From NCBI GenBank assembly GCA_947683625.1, contig CANTUR010001085.1, positions 248,001-312,000 of the forward strand: DNA of 64,000 nucleotides. The letters are read 5' to 3'. The stretch's first letter is position 1. The number at the start of each line of letters is the position of its first letter. The position numbers were made by a program, and so were the translations under genes. Below the pieces are notes generated by a model. That model had not been told where the DNA came from, made no database searches, and was given only the letters and a program-made list of their open reading frames with translations. Origin of the DNA: Mallotus nudiflorus (Eukaryota > Streptophyta > Magnoliopsida > Malpighiales > Euphorbiaceae). This document shows, in pieces, positions 12,301 to 26,061 of the stretch.

Positions 12301-14892
12301 TTATCCAATTTTCCAATTGCACATTTACAGTGCTTTGCGTGCATTGTAGCAATCTAATCTCATTAATATAGTTGACATGATTGAAAGCACAATTTGTGCA
12401 CATTTGCGCATTGTTCGAACGCAAAACGTGAACTCGTGTAAATTTGTGCACAGATGATTTGGAACATGTTAGCCAATGGTTTTCAATTGCATGTTCTACA
12501 GCTCCTATGGCATATTATGGCCTGCTGAACTCATCAATATATTTGAGATGATTGACAGAACAATTGGTGCACTTTTGCGCACGTTTGAATGTGTGCACGT
12601 TTAGAACATGTTTGAACGAAAGGCACGAACTCGTGCGAATTTGTGCACAAACGGTTTTAAACATGCTATCCAATGTTCCAATTTCACATTTACAATACTT
12701 AGTACGTATTGTAGCATTCTGATCTCATTAATATTGTTGACATAATTGAAAAGCACAATTTGCCGCATGTTCGAACGCAAAACGTGAGCTCGTGTAAATT
12801 TGTGCCACAAATGATTGGAACATGTTATCCAATGCTTCAATTGCATGTTTACGACTCTTATGGCATATTATACAGCCTTCTAAACTCATTAATATATTTG
12901 AGACAATTGGACATAACAATTGGCGCACGTTCGCGCATGTTTGAATGCGTGCACGTTTTGTGCATGTTTGAACGCAAAACATCAACTCGTGCAAATTTGT
13001 GCACAAATGGTTTTAAATTTGTTAACCAACTTCCCAATTGCAGTAATTCGTATGCACTGTAGCATTCTAATCTCATTAATATAGTTCACATAATTGAAAG
13101 TACAATCTGCGCACGTTTGAACGCAAAACGTGAACTCGTGCATATTTGTGCACAAATGATTTTAAACATGTTTATCCAATGTTCAAATGCATATTCACAA
13201 TACTTGGCCCATGCTATTGCATTCTGAACACTTTAATATAGGTTGTGAAAAATTGAAAGCACAATTTGTGCACGTTTGTAAATGTTTGAACGAAAAATGC
13301 GAACTCGCGCAAATTTATGCACAAACGGTTTTAAACATGTTATCCAGTGTTCCAATTTCACGCATTCACAATACTTGGTATGTACTATATCATTCTAATC
13401 TCATTAACATAGTTGACATGATTGAAAGGCACAATTCGTGCACTTTTGCGCACGTTTGAACACAAAAACGTGAACTCGTGTGAATTTGTGCACAAATGAT
13501 TTGGAACATGTTATCCATCGTTTCAATTTGATATTTACAACTCTTATTACATACTATAGCCATCTGAACTCATTAAGATAGTTGAGATAAATGATAGCAC
13601 AATTGGTGCACGTTTGCGCATGGTTTGAACGCAAAACGTGAACTCGTGCATATTAGTGCACAAATGACTTCGAACATGTTATCCAACGTTCCAATTGCAT
13701 ATTAAAAATAAGAATTACATATTATAGCATTCTAAATAATTCAATATGGTTGACAAATTTGAAAGCGCAATGGTGCACGTTTGTACGTGTTTGAACGAAA
13801 AACGTCAACTCGTGCACAAATGGTTTTAGACATGTTATCCAATTTCCCAATTGCACATTTACAGTAATTTTTACATATTATATAGCATTCTAATCTCATT
13901 AATATAGTTGACATAATTGCAACCACAATTTGTGCCACGTTTGCGCATGTTTGAACGCAAAACGTGAACTCGTGCATATTTGTGAGCAAATCATTTTTAA
14001 ACATGTTATCCAATGTTCCAAATTCATATTTACAATACTCAACACATGTCTATTACCTTCTAAACTCTTTAATATAGTTGACAAATTCGTTTTGCGCAGT
14101 TTGTGCACGCTTGTACATGTTTGAACGAAAAAAACATGAGCTCGTGCAAATTTGTGCACGAATGGTTTTAAACTTGTTATCCAATTTTCCAATTGCACAT
14201 TTACAGTGCTTTGCGTGCATTGTAGCAATCTAATCTCATTAATATAGTTGACATGATTGAAAGCACAATTTGTGCACATTTGCGCATGTTCGAACGCAAA
14301 ACGTGAACTCGTGTAAATTTGTGCACAGATGATTTGGAACATGTTATCCAATGTTTCAATTGCCATGTTTACAGCTCCTATGGCATATTATGGCCTGCTG
14401 AACTCATCAATATATTTGAGATGATTGACAGAACAATTGGTGCACTTTTGCGCACGTTTGAATGTGTGCACGTTTAGAACATGTTTGAACGAAAGGCACG
14501 AACTCGTGCGAATTTGTGCACAAACGGTTTTAAACATGCTATCCAATGTTCCAATTTCACATTTACAATACTTAGTACGTATTGTAGCATTCTGATCTCA
14601 TTAATATGTTGACATAATTGAAAGCACAATTTGCGCATGTTCGAACGCAAAACGTGAGCTCGTGTAAATTTGTGCACAAATGATTTGGAACATGTTATCC
14701 AATGCTTCAATTGCATGTTTACGACTCTTATGGCATATTATACAGCCTTCTAAACTCATTAATATATTTGAGACAATTGACATAACAATTGGCGCACGTT
14801 CGCGCATGTTTGAATGCGTGCACGTTTGTGCATGTTTGAACGCAAAACATCAACTCGTGCAAATTTGTGCACAAATGGTTTTAAATTTGTTA
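9303..14892. repeat. Indel-dense satellite segment (units 6-8)
   Basis: Units 6, 7 and 8 have lengths 1846, 1876 and 1868 instead of 1860. Dozens of single-base gains or losses are visible between about 10,090 and 14,610, for example GTTAATCC at 10093, GCTTCCGTG near 10397, GGCGCATG near 11740, ATTGTTCG near 12411, GTGCCACAA near 12804, ATGTCTATT near 14047 and AATATGTTG near 14604. The other 26 full units together show only about a dozen indels. The substitution level is not obviously raised. This could be unpolished consensus sequence or a locally decaying part of the array. Confidence 0.85.
9387..9567. repeat. 181-bp CAA/GGA-rich minisatellite-like insert
   Basis: Satellite sequence stops after ...AAAGTACAATCT and resumes at GCAAATTTGTGCAC. 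The insert replaces about 199 bp of satellite (unit offsets 85-283). It holds four irregular tandem copies of a motif that runs CTCTCAACAACAACAACGG, then GGAGGAGG, AAAAG and GAGAGA. Copies start near 9393, 9440, 9486 and 9526, so spacing is 40-47 bp. A 73-residue open frame across it is low complexity and extends into satellite at both ends, so I do not call a gene. The insert occurs once in 30 units and sits at the start of the indel-dense segment. Confidence 0.85.
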
Positions 14893-17800
14893 ACCAACTT
14901 CCCAATTGCAGTAATTCGTATGCACTGTAGCATTCTAATCTCATTAATATAGTTCACATAATTGAAAGTACAATCTGCGCACGTTTGAACGCAAAACGTG
15001 AACTCGTGCATATTTGTGCACAAATGATTTTAAACATGTTTATCCAATGTTCAAATGCATATTCACAATACTTGGCCCATGCTATTGCATTCTGAACACT
15101 TTAATATAGTTGTGAAAAATTGAAAGCACAATTTGTGCACGTTTGTAAATGTTTGAACGAAAAATGCGAACTCGCGCAAATTTGTGCACAAACGGTTTTA
15201 AACATGTTATCCAGTGTTCCAATTTCACGCATTCACAATACTTGGTATGTACTATATCATTCTAATCTCATTAACATAGTTGACATGATTGAAAGGCACA
15301 ATTCGTGCACTTTTGCGCACGTTTGAACACAAAACGTGAACTCGTGTGAATTTGTGCACAAATGATTTGGAACATGTTATCCATCGTTTCAATTTGATAT
15401 TTACAACTCTTATTACATACTATAGCCATCTGAACTCATTAATATAGTTGAGATAAATGATAGCACAATTGGTGCACGTTTGCGCATGTTTGAACGCAAA
15501 ACGTGAACTCGTGCATATTAGTGCACAAATGACTTCGAACATGTTATCCAACGTTCCAATTGCATATTAAAAATAAGAATTACATATTATAGCATTCTAA
15601 ATAATTCAATATGGTTGACAAATTTGAAAGCGCAATGGTGCACGTTTGTATGTGTTTGAACGAAAAACGTCAACTCGTGCACAAATGGTTTTAGACATGT
15701 TATCCAATTTCCCAATTGCACATTTACAGTAATTTTTACATATTATATAGCATTCTAATCTCATTAATATAGTTGACATAATTGCAACCACAATTTGTGC
15801 ATGTTTGCGCATGTTTGAACGCAAAACGTGAACTCGTGCATATTTGTGAGCAAATCATTTTAAACATGTTATCCAATGTTCCAAATTCATATTTACAATA
15901 CTCAACACATGTTATTACCTTCTAAACTCTTTAATATAGTTGACAAATTCGTTTGCGCAGTTTGTGCACGCTTGTACATGTTTGAACGAAAAAAACATGA
16001 GCTCGTGCAAATTTGTGCACGAATGGTTTTAAACTTGTTATCCAATTTTCCAATTGCACATTTACAGTGCTTTGCGTGCATTGTAGCAATCTAATCTCAT
16101 TAATATAGTTGACATGATTGAAAGCACAATTTGTGCACATTTGCGCATGTTCGAACGCAAAACGTGAACTCGTGTAAATTTGTGCACAGATGATTTGGAA
16201 CATGTTATCCAATGTTTCAATTGCATGTTTACAGCTCCTATGGCATATTATGGCCTGCTGAACTCATCAATATATTTGAGATGATTGACAGAACAATTGG
16301 TGCACTTTTGCGCACGTTTGAATGTGTGCACGTTTAGAACATGTTTGAACGAAAGGCACGAACTCGTGCGAATTTGTGCACAAACGGTTTTAAACATGCT
16401 ATCCAATGTTCCAATTTCACATTTACAATACTTAGTACGTATTGTAGCATTCTGATCTCATTAATATTGTTGACATAATTGAAAGCACAATTTGCGCATG
16501 TTCGAACGCAAAACGTGAGCTCGTGTAAATTTGTGCACAAATGATTTGGAACATGTTATCCAATGCTTCAATTGCATGTTTACGACTCTTATGGCATATT
16601 ATACAGCCTTCTAAACTCATTAATATATTTGAGACAATTGACATAACAATTGGCGCACGTTCGCGCATGTTTGAATGCGTGCACGTTTGTGCATGTTTGA
16701 ACGCAAAACATCAACTCGTGCAAATTTGTGCACAAATGGTTTTAAATTTGTTAACCAACTTCCCAATTGCAGTAATTCGTATGCACTGTAGCATTCTAAT
16801 CTCATTAATATAGTTCACATAATTGAAAGTACAATCTGCGCACGTTTGAACGCAAAACGTGAACTCGTGCATATTTGTGCACAAATGATTTTAAACATGT
16901 TTATCCAATGTTCAAATGCATATTCACAATACTTGGCCCATGCTATATTGCATTCTGAACACTTTAATATAGTTGTGAAAAATTGAAAGCACAATTTGTG
17001 CACGTTTGTAAATGTTTGAACGAAAAATGCGAACTCGCGCAAATTTGTGCACAAACGGTTTTAAACATGTTATCCAGTGTTCCAATTTCACGCATTCACA
17101 ATACTTGGTATGTACTATATCATTCTAATCTCATTAACATAGTTGACATGATTGAAAGGCACAATTCGTGCACTTTTGCGCACGTTTGAACACAAAACGT
17201 GAACTCGTGTGAATTTGTGCACAAATGATTTGGAACATGTTATCCATCGTTTCAATTTGATATTTACAACTCTTATTACATACTATAGCCATCTGAACTC
17301 ATTAATATAGTTGAGATAAATGATAGCACAATTGGTGCACGTTTGCGCATGTTTGAACGCAAAACGTGAACTCGTGCATATTAGTGCACAAATGACTTCG
17401 AACATGTTATCCAACGTTCCAATTGCATATTAAAAATAAGAATTACATATTATAGCATTCTAAATAATTCAATATGGTTGACAAATTTGAAAGCGCAATG
17501 GTGCACGTTTGTATGTGTTTGAACGAAAAACGTCAACTCGTGCACAAATGGTTTTAGACATGTTATCCAATTTCCCAATTGCACATTTACAGTAATTTTT
17601 ACATATTATATAGCATTCTAATCTCATTAATATAGTTGACATAATTGCAACCACAATTTGTGCACGTTTGCGCATGTTTGAACGCAAAACGTGAACTCGT
17701 GCATATTTGTGAGCAAATCATTTTAAACATGTTATCCAATGTTCCAAATTCATATTTACAATACTCAACACATGTTATTACCTTCTAAACTCTTTAATAT

Positions 17801-20800
17801 AGTTGACAAATTCGTTTGCGCAGTTTGTGCACGCTTGTACATGTTTGAACGAAAAAAACATGAGCTCGTGCAAATTTGTGCACGAATGGTTTTAAACTTG
17901 TTATCCAATTTTCCAATTGCACATTTACAGTGCTTTGCGTGCATTGTAGCAATCTATTCTCATTAATATAGTTGACATGATTGAAAGCACAATTTGTGCA
18001 CATTTGCGCATGTTCGAACGCAAAACGTGAACTCGTGTAAATTTGTGCACAGATGATTTGGAACATGTTATCCAATGTTTCAATTGCATGTTTACAGCTC
18101 CTATGGCATATTATGGCCTGCTGAACTCATCAATATATTTGAGATGATTGACAGAACAATTGGTGCACTTTTGCGCACGTTTGAATGTGTGCACGTTTAG
18201 AACATGTTTGAACGAAAGGCACGAACTCGTGCGAATTTGTGCACAAACGGTTTTAAACATGCTATCCAATGTTCCAATTTCACATTTACAATACTTAGTA
18301 CGTATTGTAGCATTCTGATCTCATTAATATTGTTGACATAATTGAAAGCACAATTTGCGCATGTTCGAACGCAAAACGTGAGCTCGTGTAAATTTGTGCA
18401 CAAATGATTTGGAACATGTTATCCAATGCTTCAATTGCATGTTTACGACTCTTATGGCATATTATACAGCCTTCTAAACTCATTAATATATTTGAGACAA
18501 TTGACATAACAATTGGCGCACGTTCGCGCATGTTTGAATGCGTGCACGTTTGTGCATGTTTGAACGCAAAACATCAACTCGTGCAAATTTGTGCACAAAT
18601 GGTTTTAAATTTGTTAACCAACTTCCCAATTGCAGTAATTCGTATGCACTGTAGCATTCTAATCTCATTAATATAGTTCACATAATTGAAAGTACAATCT
18701 GCGCACGTTTGAACGCAAAACGTGAACTCGTGCATATTTGTGCACAAATGATTTTAAACATGTTTATCCAATGTTCAAATGCATATTCACAATACTTGGC
18801 CCATGCTATTGCATTCTGAACACTTTAATATAGTTGTGAAAAATTGAAAGCACAATTTGTGCACGTTTGTAAATGTTTGAACGAAAAATGCGAACTCGCG
18901 CAAATTTGTGCACAAACGGTTTTAAACATGTTATCCAGTGTTCCAATTTCACGCATTCACAATACTTGGTATGTACTATATCATTCTAATCTCATTAACA
19001 TAGTTGACATGATTGAAAGGCACAATTCGTGCACTTTTGCGCACGTTTGAACACAAAACGTGAACTCGTGTGAATTTGTGCACAAATGATTTGGAACATG
19101 TTATCCATCGTTTCAATTTGATATTTACAACTCTTATTACATACTATAGCCATCTGAACTCATTAATATAGTTGAGATAAATGATAGCACAATTGGTGCA
19201 CGTTTGCGCATGTTTGAACGCAAAACGTGAACTCGTGCATATTAGTGCACAAATGACTTCGAACATGTTATCCAACGTTCCAATTGCATATTAAAAATAA
19301 GAATTACATATTATAGCATTCTAAATAATTCAATATGGTTGACAAATTTGAAAGCGCAATGGTGCACGTTTGTATGTGTTTGAACGAAAAACGTCAACTC
19401 GTGCACAAATGGTTTTAGACATGTTATCCAATTTCCCAATTGCACATTTACAGTAATTTTTACATATTATATAGCATTCTAATCTCATTAATATAGTTGA
19501 CATAATTGCAACCACAATTTGTGCACGTTTGCGCATGTTTGAACGCAAAACGTGAACTCGTGCATATTTGTGAGCAAATCATTTTAAACATGTTATCCAA
19601 TGTTCCAAATTCATATTTACAATACTCAACACATGTTATTACCTTCTAAACTCTTTAATATAGTTGACAAATTCGTTTGCGCAGTTTGTGCACGCTTGTA
19701 CATGTTTGAACGAAAAAACATGAGCTCGTGCAAATTTGTGCACGAATGGTTTTAAACTTGTTATCCAATTTTCCAATTGCACATTTACAGTGCTTTGCGT
19801 GCATTGTAGCAATCTAATCTCATTAATATAGTTGACATGATTGAAAGCACAATTTGTGCACATTTGCGCATGTTCGAACGCAAAACGTGAACTCGTGTAA
19901 ATTTGTGCACAGATGATTTGGAACATGTTATCCAATGTTTCAATTGCATGTTTACAGCTCCTATGGCATATTATGGCCTGCTGAACTCATCAATATATTT
20001 GAGATGATTGACAGAACAATTGGTGCACTTTTGCGCACGTTTGAATGTGTGCACGTTTAGAACATGTTTGAACGAAAGGCACGAACTCGTGCGAATTTGT
20101 GCACAAACGGTTTTAAACATGCTATCCAATGTTCCAATTTCACATTTACAATACTTAGTACGTATTGTAGCATTCTGATCTCATTAATATTGTTGACATA
20201 ATTGAAAGCACAATTTGCGCATGTTCGAACGCAAAACGTGAGCTCGTGTAAATTTGTGCACAAATGATTTGGAACATGTTATCCAATGCTTCAATTGCAT
20301 GTTTACGACTCTTATGGCATATTATACAGCCTTCTAAACTCATTAATATATTTGAGACAATTGACATAACAATTGGCGCACGTTCGCGCATGTTTGAATG
20401 CGTGCACGTTTGTGCATGTTTGAACGCAAAACATCAACTCGTGCAAATTTGTGCACAAATGGTTTTAAATTTGTTAACCAACTTCCCAATTGCAGTAATT
20501 CGTATGCACTGTAGCATTCTAATCTCATTAATATAGTTCACATAATTGAAAGTACAATCTGCGCACGTTTGAACGCAAAACGTGAACTCGTGCATATTTG
20601 TGCACAAATGATTTTAAACATGTTTATCCAATGTTCAAATGCATATTCACAATACTTGGCCCATGCTATATTGCATTCTGAACACTTTAATATAGTTGTG
20701 AAAAATTGAAAGCACAATTTGTGCACGTTTGTAAATGTTTGAACGAAAAATGCGAACTCGCGCAAATTTGTGCACAAACGGTTTTTAAACATGTTATCCA

Positions 20801-23800
20801 GTGTTCCAATTTCACGCATTCACAATACTTGGTATGTACTATATCATTCTAATCTCATTAACATAGTTGACATGATTGAAAGGCACAATTCGTGCACTTT
20901 TGCGCACGTTTGAACACAAAACGTGAACTCGTGTGAATTTGTGCACAAATGATTTGGAACATGTTATCCATCGTTTCAATTTGATATTTACAACTCTTAT
21001 TACATACTATAGCCATCTGAACTCATTAATATAGTTGAGATAAATGATAGCACAATTGGTGCACGTTTGCGCATGTTTGAACGCAAAACGTGAACTCGTG
21101 CATATTAGTGCACAAATGACTTCGAACATGTTATCCAACGTTCCAATTGCATATTAAAAATAAGAATTACATATTATAGCATTCTAAATAATTCAATATG
21201 GTTGACAAATTTGAAAGCGCAATGGTGCACGTTTGTACGTGTTTGAACGAAAAACGTCAACTCGTGCACAAATGGTTTTAGACATGTTATCCAATTTCCC
21301 AATTGCACATTTACAGTAATTTTTACATATTATATAGCATTCTAATCTCATTAATATAGTTGACATAATTGCAACCACAATTTGTGCACGTTTGCGCATG
21401 TTTGAACGCAAAACGTGAACTCGTGCATATTTGTGAGCAAATCATTTTAAACATGTTATCCAATGTTCCAAATTCATATTTACAATACTCAACACATGTT
21501 ATTACCTTCTAAACTCTTTAATATAGTTGACAAATTCGTTTGCGCAGTTTGTGCACGCTTGTACATGTTTGAACGAAAAAACATGAGCTCGTGCAAATTT
21601 GTGCACGAATGGTTTTAAACTTGTTATCCAATTTTCCAATTGCACATTTACAGTGCTTTGCGTGCATTGTAGCAATCTAATCTCATTAATATAGTTGACA
21701 TGATTGAAAGCACAATTTGTGCACATTTGCGCATGTTCGAACGCAAAACGTGAACTCGTGTAAATTTGTGCACAGATGATTTGGAACATGTTATCCAATG
21801 TTTCAATTGCATGTTTACAGCTCCTATGGCATATTATGGCCTGCTGAACTCATCAATATATTTGAGATGATTGACAGAACAATTGGTGCACTTTTGCGCA
21901 CGTTTGAATGTGTGCACGTTTAGAACATGTTTGAACGAAAGGCACGAACTCGTGCGAATTTGTGCACAAACGGTTTTAAACATGCTATCCAATGTTCCAA
22001 TTTCACATTTACAATACTTAGTACGTATTGTAGCATTCTGATCTCATTAATATTGTTGACATAATTGAAAGCACAATTTGCGCATGTTCGAACGCAAAAC
22101 GTGAGCTCGTGTAAATTTGTGCACAAATGATTTGGAACATGTTATCCAATGCTTCAATTGCATGTTTACGACTCTTATGGCATATTATACAGCCTTCTAA
22201 ACTCATTAATATATTTGAGACAATTGACATAACAATTGGCGCACGTTCGCGCATGTTTGAATGCGTGCACGTTTGTGCATGTTTGAACGCAAAACATCAA
22301 CTCGTGCAAATTTGTGCACAAATGGTTTTAAATTTGTTAACCAACTTCCCAATTGCAGTAATTCGTATGCACTGTAGCATTCTAATCTCATTAATATAGT
22401 TCACATAATTGAAAGTACAATCTGCGCACGTTTGAACGCAAAACGTGAACTCGTGCATATTTGTGCACAAATGATTTTAAACATGTTTATCCAATGTTCA
22501 AATGCATATTCACAATACTTGGCCCATGCTATATTGCATTCTGAACACTTTAATATAGTTGTGAAAAATTGAAAGCACAATTTGTGCACGTTTGTAAATG
22601 TTTGAACGAAAAATGCGAACTCGCGCAAATTTGTGCACAAACGGTTTTAAACATGTTATCCAGTGTTCCAATTTCACGCATTCACAATACTTGGTATGTA
22701 CTATATCATTCTAATCTCATTAACATAGTTGACATGATTGAAAGGCACAATTCGTGCACTTTTGCGCACGTTTGAACACAAAACGTGAACTCGTGTGAAT
22801 TTGTGCACAAATGATTTGGAACATGTTATCCATCGTTTCAATTTGATATTTACAACTCTTATTACATACTATAGCCATCTGAACTCATTAAGATAGTTGA
22901 GATAAATGATAGCACAATTGGTGCACGTTTGCGCATGTTTGAACGCAAAACGTGAACTCGTGCATATTAGTGCACAAATGACTTCGAACATGTTATCCAA
23001 CGTTCCAATTGCATATTAAAAATAAGAATTACATATTATAGCATTCTAAATAATTCAATATGGTTGACAAATTTGAAAGCGCAATGGTGCACGTTTGTAT
23101 GTGTTTGAACGAAAAACGTCAACTCGTGCACAAATGGTTTTAGACATGTTATCCAATTTCCCAATTGCACATTTACAGTAATTTTTACATATTATATAGC
23201 ATTCTAATCTCATTAATATAGTTGACATAATTGCAACCACAATTTGTGCACGTTTGCGCATGTTTGAACGCAAAACGTGAACTCGTGCATATTTGTGAGC
23301 AAATCATTTTAAACATGTTATCCAATGTTCCAAATTCATATTTACAATACTCAACACATGTTATTACCTTCTAAACTCTTTAATATAGTTGACAAATTCG
23401 TTTGCGCAGTTTGTGCACGCTTGTACATGTTTGAACGAAAAAACATGAGCTCGTGCAAATTTGTGCACGAATGGTTTTAAACTTGTTATCCAATTTTCCA
23501 ATTGCACATTTACAGTGCTTTGCGTGCATTGTAGCAATCTAATCTCATTAATATAGTTGACATGATTGAAAGCACAATTTGTGCACATTTGCGCATGTTC
23601 GAACGCAAAACGTGAACTCGTGTAAATTTGTGCACAGATGATTTGGAACATGTTATCCAATGTTTCAATTGCATGTTTACAGCTCCTATGGCATATTATG
23701 GCCTGCTGAACTCATCAATATATTTGAGATGATTGACAGAACAATTGGTGCACTTTTGCGCACGTTTGAATGTGTGCACGTTTAGAACATGTTTGAACGA

Positions 23801-26061
23801 AAGGCACGAACTCGTGCGAATTTGTGCACAAACGGTTTTAAACATGCTATCCAATGTTCCAATTTCACATTTACAATACTTAGTACGTATTGTAGCATTC
23901 TGATCTCATTAATATTGTTGACATAATTGAAAGCACAATTTGCGCATGTTCGAACGCAAAACGTGAGCTCGTGTAAATTTGTGCACAAATGATTTGGAAC
24001 ATGTTATCCAATGCTTCAATTGCATGTTTACGACTCTTATGGCATATTATACAGCCTTCTAAACTCATTAATATATTTGAGACAATTGACATAACAATTG
24101 GCGCACGTTCGCGCATGTTTGAATGCGTGCACGTTTGTGCATGTTTGAACGCAAAACATCAACTCGTGCAAATTTGTGCACAAATGGTTTTAAATTTGTT
24201 AACCAACTTCCCAATTGCAGTAATTCGTATGCACTGTAGCATTCTAATCTCATTAATATAGTTCACATAATTGAAAGTACAATCTGCGCACGTTTGAACG
24301 CAAAACGTGAACTCGTGCATATTTGTGCACAAATGATTTTAAACATGTTTATCCAATGTTCAAATGCATATTCACAATACTTGGCCCATGCTATTGCATT
24401 CTGAACACTTTAATATAGTTGTGAAAAATTGAAAGCACAATTTGTGCACGTTTGTAAATGTTTGAACGAAAAATGCGAACTCGCGCAAATTTGTGCACAA
24501 ACGGTTTTAAACATGTTATCCAGTGTTCCAATTTCACGCATTCACAATACTTGGTATGTACTATATCATTCTAATCTCATTAACATAGTTGACATGATTG
24601 AAAGGCACAATTCGTGCACTTTTGCGCACGTTTGAACACAAAACGTGAACTCGTGTGAATTTGTGCACAAATGATTTGGAACATGTTATCCATCGTTTCA
24701 ATTTGATATTTACAACTCTTATTACATACTATAGCCATCTGAACTCATTAATATAGTTGAGATAAATGATAGCACAATTGGTGCACGTTTGCGCATGTTT
24801 GAACGCAAAACGTGAACTCGTGCATATTAGTGCACAAATGACTTCGAACATGTTATCCAACGTTCCAATTGCATATTAAAAATAAGAATTACATATTATA
24901 GCATTCTAAATAATTCAATATGGTTGACAAATTTGAAAGCGCAATGGTGCACGTTTGTACGTGTTTGAACGAAAAACGTCAACTCGTGCACAAATGGTTT
25001 TAGACATGTTATCCAATTTCCCAATTGCACATTTACAGTAATTTTTACATATTATATAGCATTCTAATCTCATTAATATAGTTGACATAATTGCAACCAC
25101 AATTTGTGCACGTTTGCGCATGTTTGAACGCAAAACGTGAACTCGTGCATATTTGTGAGCAAATCATTTTAAACATGTTATCCAATGTTCCAAATTCATA
25201 TTTACAATACTCAACACATGTTATTACCTTCTAAACTCTTTAATATAGTTGACAAATTCGTTTGCGCAGTTTGTGCACGCTTGTACATGTTTGAACGAAA
25301 AAACATGAGCTCGTGCAAATTTGTGCACGAATGGTTTTAAACTTGTTATCCAATTTTCCAATTGCACATTTACAGTGCTTTGCGTGCATTGTAGCAATCT
25401 AATCTCATTAATATAGTTGACATGATTGAAAGCACAATTTGTGCACATTTGCGCATGTTCGAACGCAAAACGTGAACTCGTGTAAATTTGTGCACAGATG
25501 ATTTGGAACATGTTATCCAATGTTTCAATTGCATGTTTACAGCTCCTATGGCATATTATGGCCTGCTGAACTCATCAATATATTTGAGATGATTGACAGA
25601 ACAATTGGTGCACTTTTGCGCACGTTTGAATGTGTGCACGTTTAGAACATGTTTGAACGAAAGGCACGAACTCGTGCGAATTTGTGCACAAACGGTTTTA
25701 AACATGCTATCCAATGTTCCAATTTCACATTTACAATACTTAGTACGTATTGTAGCATTCTGATCTCATTAATATTGTTGACATAATTGAAAGCACAATT
25801 TGCGCATGTTCGAACGCAAAACGTGAGCTCGTGTAAATTTGTGCACAAATGATTTGGAACATGTTATCCAATGCTTCAATTGCATGTTTACGACTCTTAT
25901 GGCATATTATACAGCCTTCTAAACTCATTAATATATTTGAGACAATTGACATAACAATTGGCGCACGTTCGCGCATGTTTGAATGCGTGCACGTTTGTGC
26001 ATGTTTGAACGCAAAACATCAACTCGTGCAAATTTGTGCACAAATGGTTTTAAATTTGTTA

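Noticed and set aside
3721..24201. Five-unit (about 9.3 kb) super-periodicity
   Set aside because: CATTAAGATAG occurs in units 3, 8 and 13, but the other markers (GTATGTG, TATATTGC, GTTAGCC) do not follow a five-unit rhythm.
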